A stretch of DNA of 64,000 nt from JBIQJD01 sp044507695 (GTDB lineage Bacteria; Bacteroidota; Ignavibacteria; Ignavibacteriales; Ignavibacteriaceae): NCBI GenBank assembly GCA_044507695.1, contig JBIQJD010000011.1, positions 62,001-126,000 on the forward strand, in the 5' to 3' direction. Below the pieces are notes generated by a model. The model was given only the letters and a program-made list of their open reading frames with translations. It did no database searches and was not told the origin of the DNA. Below are positions 9,320-18,255 of this stretch, piece by piece (position 1 is the stretch's first letter; each line of letters opens with the position of its first letter). The translations under genes and the position numbers were made by a program.

Positions 9320-10581
9320 AAAGATTAATTAAAATATTAATAATCATTGCTGCATGTTTAAATGGCTGCAGCAAGGATGATGAGAGCACAATAAAAATCT
9401 GGGCAATGGGAACAGAAGGAGAAATCCTTAAAAAACTGGTACCGGAATTTGAAAAACAAAATCACGGAATTAAAGTTGATATACAAATGATTCCCTGGAC
9501 TGCTGCTCAGGAAAAACTAATTACAGCTTATGCAAGTGATAACACACCTGATGCTTGCCAGCTTGGCAATACGTGGATTCCCCAGTTTGCCGCACTTGAT
9601 GCAATAGAAAATCTAGATTTGTGGATAAATAAAAGCAGCGTAATAAAAAAGGAAAATTATTTTGAGGGAATCTGGGAAACAAATGTAATTGATTCATCCG
9701 TTTACGGAATTCCATGGTACATTGATACCCGCGTGCTTTATTACCGCACCGATTTACTCGCTGAAGCGGGATACAACTCACCGCCCAAAACATGGGATGA
9801 GCTTTATGATGTTTCTAAAAAATTAAAACAGCTTTATCCAAATAATTATTCTTTATATGTACCAACAAATGAATGGGCAAATTTTGTAATCTTTGGCCTC
9901 CAGGCTGGGTCTCAGATTCTTAGAGACAACAACACCTACGGAAATTTCAACAGCCCCGAGTTTAAAAAAGGATTTCAGTACCTGATTCAATTTCATAAAG
10001 AAAATTTTTCTCCGGTTGGAATAACAGAAGTAACAAACATTTACCAGGCAATGGCCGAAGGTTATATTGCAATGTACATTTCAGGTCCGTGGCATCTTAC
10101 AGAATTTAAAAGATGGATGAAAGGAAATTTAAAAGATAAATGGTCAACAGCACCACTTCCGGGATTAACAGATTCCGTTCCCGGTGTTTCACTTGCCGGC
10201 GGCTCAAGCCTTGTGTTATTTAAGGATTCAGATAAGAAAGAAAAAACGTGGAAGTTTATTGAATATCTTTCAAAGCCGGAAACACAAATTGCTTTTTATG
10301 AGCTTGTTAACAATCTGCCGGCAGTTAAAGAAGCGTGGAATAATTCAAAACTAAAAAATGACAAATACATGCAGGCATTTTACAAACAGTTTCATTATGT
10401 GCAGCCTACTCCCAAAGTGCCTGAATGGGAACAAATAGTTTTTTCTAAACTTCAGCAATATATGGAATTAGCAGCACGTGGTAATTTATCAGTTGATGAA
10501 GCACTTACTCATCTGGATATAGATGTAGATGAAATTCTTGAGAAAAGAAGATGGCTTATATCAAAAGCTTCTGAGAATTAA
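9316..10581 (+). CDS. ABC transporter sugar-binding lipoprotein
   Basis: This 421-residue protein has a lipoprotein signal ending in the lipobox LNGC (Cys near residue 19). It has the fold signature of extracellular solute-binding proteins family 1: TIKIWAMGTEGEILKKLVPEF, then DACQLGNTWIPQF, YGIPWYIDTRVLYYR and GEILEKRRW-like C-terminal helices. It would capture oligosaccharides in the periplasm and deliver them to the two permeases encoded next. The GTG start is embedded in the stop of the GH144-like gene (GTGA). A comparable binding protein for sophoro-oligosaccharides is known in a Listeria 1,2-beta-glucan operon (recalled knowledge), which fits the proposed substrate. Confidence 0.92.
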   Translation: MKRLIKILIIIAACLNGCSKDDESTIKIWAMGTEGEILKKLVPEFEKQNHGIKVDIQMIPWTAAQEKLITAYASDNTPDACQLGNTWIPQFAALDAIENLDLWINKSSVIKKENYFEGIWETNVIDSSVYGIPWYIDTRVLYYRTDLLAEAGYNSPPKTWDELYDVSKKLKQLYPNNYSLYVPTNEWANFVIFGLQAGSQILRDNNTYGNFNSPEFKKGFQYLIQFHKENFSPVGITEVTNIYQAMAEGYIAMYISGPWHLTEFKRWMKGNLKDKWSTAPLPGLTDSVPGVSLAGGSSLVLFKDSDKKEKTWKFIEYLSKPETQIAFYELVNNLPAVKEAWNNSKLKNDKYMQAFYKQFHYVQPTPKVPEWEQIVFSKLQQYMELAARGNLSVDEALTHLDIDVDEILEKRRWLISKASEN

Positions 10582-10584
10582 TTT

Positions 10585-11484
10585 ATGGCAGAAAGAAACC
10601 TCAAATATAAATGGACATCCTCTGCGGCATACCTGTTTCTCTCTCCGGCACTGAGCGCCATTTTTATATTCTTTTTCATTCCTGTTATTGCAGCATTCAT
10701 AATGAGTTTCACTGATTTTGATATCTACTCACTCGGCAATTGGAGCAACGCCAGATTTGTTGGGTTTGATAACTATCTCCGTTTGTTTGATGATCCGCTT
10801 TTCTGGACAGCGTTAAAGAACACATTCTATTATGTATTTGCAGCAACTCCTATATCAATTGCTGTTTCATTATCGGCAGCACTTCTTCTTAACTCAAAAT
10901 TGATAAAATACAAAGGCATATTCAGATTATCATATTTCATTCCTGTTATTACAACGCTGGTTGCAGTAGCAATAGTATGGAGGTTTATATACCATCCGAG
11001 GTTTGGAATATTAAACTATCTTCTCAGCTTTTTTAGTATTGATCCGGTTGATTGGCTTGGAGATCCAAATTGGGCAATGCCTGCAATAATATTAATGTCT
11101 GTTTGGAAAAACTTTGGCTACAACATGATAATATTTATTGCCGGGCTGCAAAATATTCCGGAACATCTTTATGAAGCAGCAAGAATTGAAGGAGCAGGTA
11201 AATGGCAGCAGTTCAAAAATATAACTTTGCCAATGCTTGCACCAACTACAATTTTTATAAGCATAATCACAATGATTGGATTCTTCCAGTTATTTGCTGA
11301 GCCTTATATTATGACTCAAGGCGGGCCATTAAACAGCACACTCAGTATTGTTCAGTATATGTATCAGGAAGGTTTCCGCTGGTGGAACATGGGTTACTCT
11401 GCTTCGCTGGCGTTCGTACTTTTCTTCATCATTTTTATTGGAACGATCATTCAATTTAAAGTTCAGAAAACATCAGACATATAA
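10585..11484 (+). CDS. ABC sugar transporter permease, MalF/UgpA type
   Basis: This 299-residue inner-membrane protein has six predicted hydrophobic segments, starting with AAYLFLSPALSAIFIFFFIP. It has the cytoplasmic coupling EAA loop EAARIEGAGKWQQFKNITLP near residue 198, which docks onto the ATPase. The arrangement FDNYLRLF...FWTALKNTFYYV is typical of the MalF/UgpA family of sugar permeases. It starts 3 nt after the binding-protein gene, and its TAA stop shares one base with the next ATG. No ATP-binding subunit is encoded in this operon or elsewhere in the window, so a shared MsmK/UgpC-type ATPase is probably supplied from another locus. Confidence 0.93.
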   Translation: MAERNLKYKWTSSAAYLFLSPALSAIFIFFFIPVIAAFIMSFTDFDIYSLGNWSNARFVGFDNYLRLFDDPLFWTALKNTFYYVFAATPISIAVSLSAALLLNSKLIKYKGIFRLSYFIPVITTLVAVAIVWRFIYHPRFGILNYLLSFFSIDPVDWLGDPNWAMPAIILMSVWKNFGYNMIIFIAGLQNIPEHLYEAARIEGAGKWQQFKNITLPMLAPTTIFISIITMIGFFQLFAEPYIMTQGGPLNSTLSIVQYMYQEGFRWWNMGYSASLAFVLFFIIFIGTIIQFKVQKTSDI

Positions 11485-12299
11485 TGTTAATAAAGAAAAT
11501 ACTTTTATACAGTTTTCTGCTTGTAACAAGTTTAATAACTCTTGCACCATTCTTTTGGATGGTTTCTGCTTCTTTCATGCATGATGGTCATGCAAATGTT
11601 TATCCGCCTATATTTTTTCCGGATGAATTTACACTTGTTCAATATAAAAGTTTATTTTCCCGTTTAGATGTTGCAAGAAATTTTGTTAACAGTTTATTCC
11701 TCTCTGTTGCGGTTACTCTTATTTCATTGTTTTTTAATTCAATGGCGGGATATGCATTTGCCAAGTTTAGATTTAAAGGAAGAAAAAGCCTGTTTAATTT
11801 TTTATTGAGTGCAATGATAATTCCGGCTCAGGTTACGATGCTGCCGTTATTTCTCATGTTAAAATCGTTAGGATTAATTAACACATACATGGCAATAATA
11901 ATTCCGGGGCTTGCAAACATTTTTGGAATATTTTTGATAAGGCAATACGTTATTTCAATTCCCAATAGTTTAATTGAAGCAGCAAAAATAGATGGTGCAA
12001 CCGAATTTCAATTATACAGGCAGGTTATACTTCCGCTGTCTCTTCCGATTCTTGTAACACTTGCTTTGTTCACATTTATGACAACATGGAATGATTTTCT
12101 TTGGCCATTGATTGCGCTGACAGATAATTCAATGTACACCTTGCCGGTCGCTCTTGCTAATTTAATGCTCGAACACACTAAGGATCCGGAGTTGATGATG
12201 GCTGGTTCTGTAGTTACAATTTTGCCCGTGATGATCGTTTTTCTCGCACTTCAAAAATATTATGTAAAAGGAATAATGATGGGAAGTGTTAAAGAATGA
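11484..12299 (+). CDS. ABC sugar transporter permease, MalG/UgpE type
   Basis: This 271-residue inner-membrane protein is the second permease subunit of the importer. It has six hydrophobic segments, the NSLFLSVAVTLISLFFNSMAGYAFA stretch shared by MalG/UgpE proteins (cited as a pattern between residues 70 and 95), and the EAA loop EAAKIDGATEFQLYRQVILP near 166. It ends with the usual YVKGIMMGSVKE tail. Coupling is by a one-base overlap with the upstream permease. It is the last gene of the operon that starts at 1042; the intergenic region after it carries the promoter of the LacI-family gene. Confidence 0.93.
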   Translation: MLIKKILLYSFLLVTSLITLAPFFWMVSASFMHDGHANVYPPIFFPDEFTLVQYKSLFSRLDVARNFVNSLFLSVAVTLISLFFNSMAGYAFAKFRFKGRKSLFNFLLSAMIIPAQVTMLPLFLMLKSLGLINTYMAIIIPGLANIFGIFLIRQYVISIPNSLIEAAKIDGATEFQLYRQVILPLSLPILVTLALFTFMTTWNDFLWPLIALTDNSMYTLPVALANLMLEHTKDPELMMAGSVVTILPVMIVFLALQKYYVKGIMMGSVKE

Positions 12300-12339
12300 T
12301 GTATCTGTTTAACTCAAATCATAGAATTATTGAATTAAC

Positions 12340-12368
12340 TTGACAATAAGAAAACGGTTGGTTAAGTT
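12340..12368 (+). promoter_or_regulatory. Sigma-70-type promoter of the LacI-family gene
   Basis: TTGACA (12340-12345), a 17-nt spacer and TAAGTT (12363-12368) form a promoter with a perfect -35. An operator copy starts 11 nt after the -10 box, again at the expected transcription start. Confidence 0.6.
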
Positions 12369-12378
12369 GAATACGCTC

Positions 12379-12393
12379 TGTAAGCGTTTACAT
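12379..12393. promoter_or_regulatory. LacI-family operator, promoter-proximal copy
   Basis: TGTAAGCGTTTACAT is identical to 15 of the 16 bases of the operator at 959-974. It lies just downstream of the proposed lacI promoter, indicating autoregulation. Confidence 0.78.
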
Positions 12394-12430
12394 TATTCCT
12401 AAAAAATAATTGAAATTATAAATTCTTATT

Positions 12431-12446
12431 ATAAAAGCGTTTACAT
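12431..12446. promoter_or_regulatory. LacI-family operator overlapping the ribosome-binding region
   Basis: ATAAAAGCGTTTACAT keeps one perfect half-site and the CG centre. It ends 3 nt before the ATG at 12450, occupying the place of a Shine-Dalgarno sequence. Two operators 52 bp (about five helical turns) apart would allow cooperative or looped binding. Confidence 0.62.
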
Positions 12447-12449
12447 CTT

Positions 12450-13496
12450 ATGAAAACCAACATAAACGAAGTTGCTGAAAAAGCAGGCGTTTCCATTGCC
12501 ACAGTTTCAAGAGCGTTTCAAGCGAATGGATTAGTAAAAGAAGAAACCCGCCTCCGCATTCTTCAAATTGCCCGTGAACTAAATTACAAACCAAGCCCAA
12601 TAGCCAGAGGATTATCGACACAAAAAACCGATACAATTGGAGTTATTTTACCTGACCTGGTTGGTGAGTTTTTTATGGATATTATTCATGGGATTGATCA
12701 GGAGGCAGATAGTGCAGGAAAGTTTATCCTTGTTTCAAGTTCTCACAATCAGAGAAATACGGTGGAAACCCTACTTGAGTTTATGGCCAGTGGAAGAGTT
12801 GATGGTGTTGTGCTTATGGCTACGAAAATGCATAAAGAGTTCGCAGAGATAATCAAAAACAGCAAAAGACCAATCGTCCTTATTAACGCACCGAAGGAAC
12901 TAACCGGAGTAGTTAATTTTCAAATAGATAATTACAACGGCGCGTATAATATAGTAGGGCATCTTGCAGAACATGGTTATAAAAAAATTGCAATCATTAA
13001 AGGCCCTCTAAACAACTGTGATGCAGATGATAGATTCCGTGGTTATCTTGAAGCATTAAACGATCATGGTCTTGCAATTGAAGATTCATTTATTGTTAAC
13101 GGAGATTTTTCCATAAAATCCGGCTATTACGGATTTATGAGATTAATGAGCCAGAGAAATAAACCTGAAGCCATTTTCTGTGCAAACGATATGATGGCTT
13201 TAGGTGCTTATGATGCAGCAAAATTATCCGGCTTCAAAATACCACAGGATACAGCAATAGCTGGCTTTGATGATATTTTTCTTACCAAGCTTCTCAATCC
13301 CCGTCTTACTACTATTCATGTTCCCATTGCAGAACTGGGAAGCAAAGCACTAAAGTATTTACTTAAAATGATTAATCGGGAAGTAGATCCCAAAAAACCA
13401 TACACGGAAATGCTTTCAACCGGATTGGTTATTGGCGGCTCATGCGGTTGTACATCGAATTCTTTAGCGGATTCCATCGTTAATATGGAGATATAA
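12450..13496 (+). CDS. LacI/GalR-family transcriptional regulator
   Basis: This 348-residue regulator has an N-terminal LacI helix-turn-helix and hinge (INEVAEKAGVSIATVSRAF at residues 4-22; LNYKPSPIARGLSTQKT hinge helix). A periplasmic-binding-protein-like sensor domain follows (IGVILPDLVGEFFMDIIHGI near 63, CANDMMALGAYDAAKLSG near 245, AGFDDIFLTKLLNPRLTTI near 270). The effector is probably a sugar or oligosaccharide from the locus. Operators of its family type occur before itself, before the operon at 1042 and, more weakly, before the minus-strand gene ending at 742, so it most likely represses the locus and itself until substrate arrives. No Shine-Dalgarno is visible because an operator copy fills that space. 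Confidence 0.93.
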   Translation: MKTNINEVAEKAGVSIATVSRAFQANGLVKEETRLRILQIARELNYKPSPIARGLSTQKTDTIGVILPDLVGEFFMDIIHGIDQEADSAGKFILVSSSHNQRNTVETLLEFMASGRVDGVVLMATKMHKEFAEIIKNSKRPIVLINAPKELTGVVNFQIDNYNGAYNIVGHLAEHGYKKIAIIKGPLNNCDADDRFRGYLEALNDHGLAIEDSFIVNGDFSIKSGYYGFMRLMSQRNKPEAIFCANDMMALGAYDAAKLSGFKIPQDTAIAGFDDIFLTKLLNPRLTTIHVPIAELGSKALKYLLKMINREVDPKKPYTEMLSTGLVIGGSCGCTSNSLADSIVNMEI

Positions 13497-13558
13497 TCCA
13501 TCCGGAATTCTGAAAAAATTTTAAGTTCTGATATATAACTTATTAAGGAGGTACTGAG

Positions 13559-15454
13559 ATGAAACCTTTATTTACAGGCTGGTGCTTGCTGCTGCTAATG
13601 TTTTTTTCTATTGAATTATCTGCTCAACAGCGGCAGGATGTTATTTGGGCACGCAATACAACGGAAGATATTGTTCTCGATGGTATTCTTGATGAAGCTT
13701 CATGGGCTCAGGCTGAATCATTGCAAATTGTATATGGCCAAAGCGCTGGCTTACCGCACAGCGGCTGGCAGACAGATCCCGGCGGCGGGCCTGGTGCAGT
13801 TACAGATCCTACCGAAGCAGTTGTAAAATTTTTAGCAAAGGGGAATCTTCTCTATCTCGCCTTTGATGTAAAAGATAAAACGGTAGGCGGATTAAATGCC
13901 TGGGCTAATTGGGATGGCATTCTTATGTCAGTAAAAAGAAGAAATACAGAATCATTTTTAGATGGCGGAGTTTCAAGTGCAACAGAATTGTTCTATTCAT
14001 TCTGGTATGCTGATACTGCTTTCGGTGTTGGCACTCCTCCTGTTTTTAGAGGATTTTATGATAATGCAACTGTGGATACAGTTCCTGCAAATCCGGCTGC
14101 ATGGGATGCTTACTGGAGAACTGATGGTGTAACGAATGACAGCATTCCCGATAACGGCTGGCGTGTTGAGATGAAAATCAATCTTGATTCACTTGGCATT
14201 GATGCAACCGGACCGGAAGGTAATGTTGTTGAACTAAATTTTTCAATCTGGGATAAAGATGTAACTGCAGGCGATCCGCTTGCTTCATATCTATCAAGAA
14301 CCTGGTGGCAAAATCCATGGAATAATGATGATAATCCCGGAAGAGTTCACATAAGACCAGATGTTACTGTTTCATCGGGACCTGTTCCCGAAGTTGAACC
14401 TGATCTTGTATTTAAAAATGGTGCTGGTGTTGATGATCCTGTAATTGATGGCGTGCTTGATGAACCTGTTTGGGCAATGACAGATTTGTTTGATCTTGCA
14501 TGGGATAATATTGAACTGCGAAAAACATACAAAGGAATTGGCCCTTACAGAAGCGGAAGATTCCAGCCGGAGATAACAATTAATAACACAACTACAAAAG
14601 CAGCTATCCAGGATCCTGTTGTTGCTCATATTAAGGGATTCTTTAAGGATAACTTCCTTTATCTTGCCGGAGATGTTGAGGATAAAATAGTTCAGGGCGT
14701 TGGTGAATCAGAAACAAATATTATGGATGGACTTGTTTTCAGATTAGGTGATAGAGATTCACTAACCTCTGAGCATAGATTAATTTACCGTGAACTTGGA
14801 ATGTATTTTAACACTGAAGGTAATCCTGCTGCTTTACGTGATCTTCCGATAATGGTGGAAGAATCTGAAACAGAATATGCAGTTGCATTAAAAGGCAATA
14901 CAATTGTTAATGATCAATCTGCAATTGATGAAGGATATACTTTTGAATTAAAGGTTGATCTCTCCTTCCTTGGTTATCCTTATGAAGATAATGCTGTTTT
15001 CTTCGGAACATTACTGCGTGATGGTGATTCTTTTGATGATGATCCGCTCCAGAATTATGGCAGCAGAACATGGTTCTTTGGTGAATTCGGGAACTGGTCA
15101 ATTGCCTGGGCTTATATGGATCCGGATGATTTGATTACTTCTGTTGATGATAAAGAAGTAGTTATTCCCAAATCAATTGAATTGTACGGCAATTATCCAA
15201 ATCCATTTAACCCTGAGACAAAAATTAAGTTTTCAATTCCGCAGGCAGGTGATGTTAGGCTGACTGTATTTAATATTCTCGGGCAGGAAGTTTCATCTGT
15301 TCTTTATAAAGATTTAACTGCAGGAAGCCATGAACAATTATTTAATGCTGAAAAATTATCATCAGGAATTTATCTCTACAAACTTGAATTTAAAGCTGCA
15401 GATTCAGAAAGAATCTTTACCAGCAAAATTGGAAAGATGACATTACTGAAATAA
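13559..15454 (+). CDS. Secreted protein with two CBM9-like domains and T9SS sorting domain
   Basis: This 631-residue protein has a signal peptide (residues 1-22, ending LSA-Q). Two CBM9-like modules are arranged in tandem, each opened by the same type of motif (IVLDGILDEASW near 40; VIDGVLDEPVW near 298) and each closing with a Trp-rich strand (RTWWQNPWN; RTWFFGEFGNW). The last ~85 residues form a T9SS sorting domain (NYPNPFNPETKI, SSGIYLYK). It is predicted to be a cell-surface protein, perhaps a glycan-binding companion of the receptor encoded next. A perfect AAGGAGG site (13545-13551) precedes the start by 7 nt. It follows the regulator gene by 62 nt and is probably co-transcribed with it; a strong hairpin follows. 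Confidence 0.85.
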   Translation: MKPLFTGWCLLLLMFFSIELSAQQRQDVIWARNTTEDIVLDGILDEASWAQAESLQIVYGQSAGLPHSGWQTDPGGGPGAVTDPTEAVVKFLAKGNLLYLAFDVKDKTVGGLNAWANWDGILMSVKRRNTESFLDGGVSSATELFYSFWYADTAFGVGTPPVFRGFYDNATVDTVPANPAAWDAYWRTDGVTNDSIPDNGWRVEMKINLDSLGIDATGPEGNVVELNFSIWDKDVTAGDPLASYLSRTWWQNPWNNDDNPGRVHIRPDVTVSSGPVPEVEPDLVFKNGAGVDDPVIDGVLDEPVWAMTDLFDLAWDNIELRKTYKGIGPYRSGRFQPEITINNTTTKAAIQDPVVAHIKGFFKDNFLYLAGDVEDKIVQGVGESETNIMDGLVFRLGDRDSLTSEHRLIYRELGMYFNTEGNPAALRDLPIMVEESETEYAVALKGNTIVNDQSAIDEGYTFELKVDLSFLGYPYEDNAVFFGTLLRDGDSFDDDPLQNYGSRTWFFGEFGNWSIAWAYMDPDDLITSVDDKEVVIPKSIELYGNYPNPFNPETKIKFSIPQAGDVRLTVFNILGQEVSSVLYKDLTAGSHEQLFNAEKLSSGIYLYKLEFKAADSERIFTSKIGKMTLLK

Positions 15455-15460
15455 TTTTTT

Positions 15461-15495
15461 AATGAGATCCGGCTATCCCGGATCTCATTTTTGTT
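15461..15495 (+). terminator. Rho-independent terminator
   Basis: A 12-bp perfect stem (15461-15472 with 15478-15489) closes a 5-nt loop and is followed by TTGTTT. It separates the regulator/CBM9 transcript from the TonB receptor gene, about 60 nt before the latter. Confidence 0.82.
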
Positions 15496-15556
15496 TATGC
15501 TGATTCTTTAAATCAAAGTAAAAAATATCCTGCCATAATAGCTTTACGGTGAAGAT

Positions 15557-18229
15557 ATGTATCCAAAGCCTAAAGATCTGATAATTAAAAATAACGGAAG
15601 TAAAACTTTCCAGCTTATTATTCTGTTCATTCTTTTTGCAGGCAATGCATTTGCTCAAACAACTGGTAAACTTGCAGGCAGAGTTACAGATGAAAACGGT
15701 GAAGGTTTACCCGGTGCCAATGTTCTGATTGAAGGGACTAATCTTGGTGCTGCAACAGATTTTGATGGTTATTATGTAATCCTGAATATCCGCGCCGGCA
15801 CATACGATGTTCAGTTCCGTTACATTGGTTATCAATCAAAAAAAGTGCAGGGAGTAAATATCAATTCCGATAAAACTACACAGCTTGATATAACTCTAAA
15901 CTCGGAAGTAATTCAAAGTGAAGAAGTAATTGTAACGGCTGAAAAACCGCTTGTTGAATTTAATGAAACAAGTTCGATTTCAACTGTAGGAAAAGAGGAG
16001 ATCAGTAATCTTCCCGTACAAAGCCTTAATGAAATTGTTAATCTTCAGGCTGGAGTGGTAGACGGCCATTTCCGCGGCGGGCGTATTGGTGAGGTGCAGT
16101 ATCAGGTTGATGGTGTTACAGTTAATAATCCTTATGATAATTCATCCACTCTTCAGCTCGATCGTTCTATTCTTGAAGAAGTTCAGGTAATTAGCGGAAC
16201 TTTTGATGCAAAGTATGGTCAGGCAATGTCCGGTGTAGTTAATGCTGTTTTGAAAACCGGTTCAGATAAATTTGAGTGGAGCGGTGAAATTTATGGCGGC
16301 GATTTCTTTCCGTTGAATAATTCACGTTATCCGCGCAATAAAGATTATAAGCCGCAGACGATTCAAAATTATCAGCTTACTATAAGCGGACCAACTCCGC
16401 TGCCGCAAACAACTTTCTTTATCAGCGGAAGAAGATATTTAAATGATGGCTGGCTCTTTGGTGAAAGACGTTTTATGCCGACTGATTCAAATGATTTGCA
16501 GACTCCTGTTCTTCATCCTACCGGTGATAATAAACTTGTTGCAATGCAGACAAACGAAAACTGGAGCGGGCAATTTAAAATTACAAACAGAAGTTTTGAA
16601 AAACTTAGTTTTAGTTATCAGGCAATTCTTAATAGCATTGAAGGAACTAACTATGATAATAGTTTCAGATTAAATCCTGAAGGAATTAAAACTCACACTA
16701 CATTTTCATTAACGCACGGAATAGATTTTACACACACACTTTCAGATAACATGTTCTATTCTATTAATGCCCGGCAGAATTTTTTTGAATATACAGATTA
16801 TAAATATGAAGATCTTTTTGATCCACGCTATCTTGAAGCCGGGCAGCCGCGCAGCACAAGCAGTTATGAAGACGGAGCAGTTGTTCAAGGTGTTGATCTT
16901 GGAAGATTTAAACAAAGAACCAATTCAGGAATTTTAAAAGGACAATTTACCTGGCAGGTTGATCGCTCCAATTTTGTTGAAACCGGGGTTGAGTATCAAA
17001 CTTCAGAAATATTATTTGGCGCTCCCGGCTTTTATTCACTTGTTACGGTTGGCGGGGGTCAGCAGGTTCTGCTTCCGCAAATCGGCACACGTCCCGAAGA
17101 TCAGAAAATTGAAACATATTATCCCTGGCAATTAGCTGCTTACATTCAGGATAGGGTGGAAATTGGTGATCTGGTAATAAGAGGCGGTGTGCGTTTTGAA
17201 ATGTTTGATGCAAATGCATTTGTGCCGAGTGATTTACGAAATCCTGCAAATGCAATTGCAACGGCTCCATCAGAATCTCAACTGGTTAGTACTACCGTTA
17301 AATCGGCAGTTGCACCAAGACTTGGTTTCAGTTTTCCATTAACTGAAAGTGCATCGATTTATTTTTCTTACGGACATTTTTACCAGATGCCTAACCTGCA
17401 GCATTTGTATAACAATTCTAATTATCTTGTTCTTGCTGATTTGCAGGCAGGCATTACAAGATACGGTACTCTTGGAAATCCTGATTTAAAACCACAGCTT
17501 ACAATTCAATATGAAGCCGGATTAAAGCAAGCGCTCAGTTCAGTTCTCGGTCTGCAATTTTCAGTTTTCTATAAAGATATCCGTGATCTTCTTGGATCAG
17601 AATTTATAACAACTTACAATGCAGCAGATTATGCCCGCTTCACAAATATTGATTTCGGCAGTGCGTATGGATTTACAATTTCACTTGATCAAAGACCAAT
17701 TGGACCAATAAGCACAACAATAGATTATACTCTTCAGTTTGCAAATGGAAATTCAAGTGATCCGAATGAAACCGCAAATCGTGCAGAAGCAGGAAAAGAT
17801 CCAAGACCGAGAGATATTCCATTTAACTGGGATCAAAGGCATACGCTTAATGCAACTGCAATTTTGTTTGAGCCGGAAAATTATTCAATCAGTACAATTA
17901 TAAAGTTTGGAAGCGGCCAGCCTTATACACCAAGCATTGGTACAGGATTTAATGCTGATCTTGAAACTAACTCAGGTTTAAAAGAAAGCTATATTCTTGT
18001 TGATTTACGTGCTGAAAAATACTTTAACATTGGCTTTGCTAATCTTAGTGTTTTTTTAAGAATATTTAATCTTCTCAACACACACAACGTAAACGGATTT
18101 GTATTTTCTACAACCGGCAGCCCTGATTATTCACAGTTTCCATTTCTTGACAGAGTTCAGTTGAATAATCCGGCAAGATTTCATGAGCCGAGAAGAATTG
18201 AATTTGGAATTTCATTCAGCAGCAATTAG
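15557..18229 (+). CDS. TonB-dependent outer-membrane receptor with carboxypeptidase-regulatory-like N-domain
   Basis: This 890-residue protein has a signal peptide (ending NAFA-Q near residue 34). A CarboxypepD_reg-like domain comes next (GKLAGRVTDENGEGLPGANVLI at its head, IRAGTYDVQFRYIGYQ). A plug domain follows (PLVEFNETSSISTVGKEEISNLP; VQYQVDGVTVNNPYDNSS; EVQVISGTFDAKYGQAMSGVV), and then a beta-barrel with YFSYGHFYQMPNL and a terminal aromatic strand (FGISFSSN). It should import oligosaccharides across the outer membrane with energy from TonB. There is no SusD-type partner gene; instead a large T9SS surface protein and a PorV-like protein follow in the same orientation. Substrate is inferred from context only. 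Confidence 0.9.
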   Translation: MYPKPKDLIIKNNGSKTFQLIILFILFAGNAFAQTTGKLAGRVTDENGEGLPGANVLIEGTNLGAATDFDGYYVILNIRAGTYDVQFRYIGYQSKKVQGVNINSDKTTQLDITLNSEVIQSEEVIVTAEKPLVEFNETSSISTVGKEEISNLPVQSLNEIVNLQAGVVDGHFRGGRIGEVQYQVDGVTVNNPYDNSSTLQLDRSILEEVQVISGTFDAKYGQAMSGVVNAVLKTGSDKFEWSGEIYGGDFFPLNNSRYPRNKDYKPQTIQNYQLTISGPTPLPQTTFFISGRRYLNDGWLFGERRFMPTDSNDLQTPVLHPTGDNKLVAMQTNENWSGQFKITNRSFEKLSFSYQAILNSIEGTNYDNSFRLNPEGIKTHTTFSLTHGIDFTHTLSDNMFYSINARQNFFEYTDYKYEDLFDPRYLEAGQPRSTSSYEDGAVVQGVDLGRFKQRTNSGILKGQFTWQVDRSNFVETGVEYQTSEILFGAPGFYSLVTVGGGQQVLLPQIGTRPEDQKIETYYPWQLAAYIQDRVEIGDLVIRGGVRFEMFDANAFVPSDLRNPANAIATAPSESQLVSTTVKSAVAPRLGFSFPLTESASIYFSYGHFYQMPNLQHLYNNSNYLVLADLQAGITRYGTLGNPDLKPQLTIQYEAGLKQALSSVLGLQFSVFYKDIRDLLGSEFITTYNAADYARFTNIDFGSAYGFTISLDQRPIGPISTTIDYTLQFANGNSSDPNETANRAEAGKDPRPRDIPFNWDQRHTLNATAILFEPENYSISTIIKFGSGQPYTPSIGTGFNADLETNSGLKESYILVDLRAEKYFNIGFANLSVFLRIFNLLNTHNVNGFVFSTTGSPDYSQFPFLDRVQLNNPARFHEPRRIEFGISFSSN

Positions 18230-18255
18230 CAGAAATTTTTAGAAGGAAGTTAGCA

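Noticed and set aside
14372..14629. Antisense reading frames inside the CBM9-like gene (and many similar ones elsewhere)
   Set aside because: They lack ribosome sites, have low-complexity or Cys/His-rich products, and lie opposite convincing genes; they are frame shadows.
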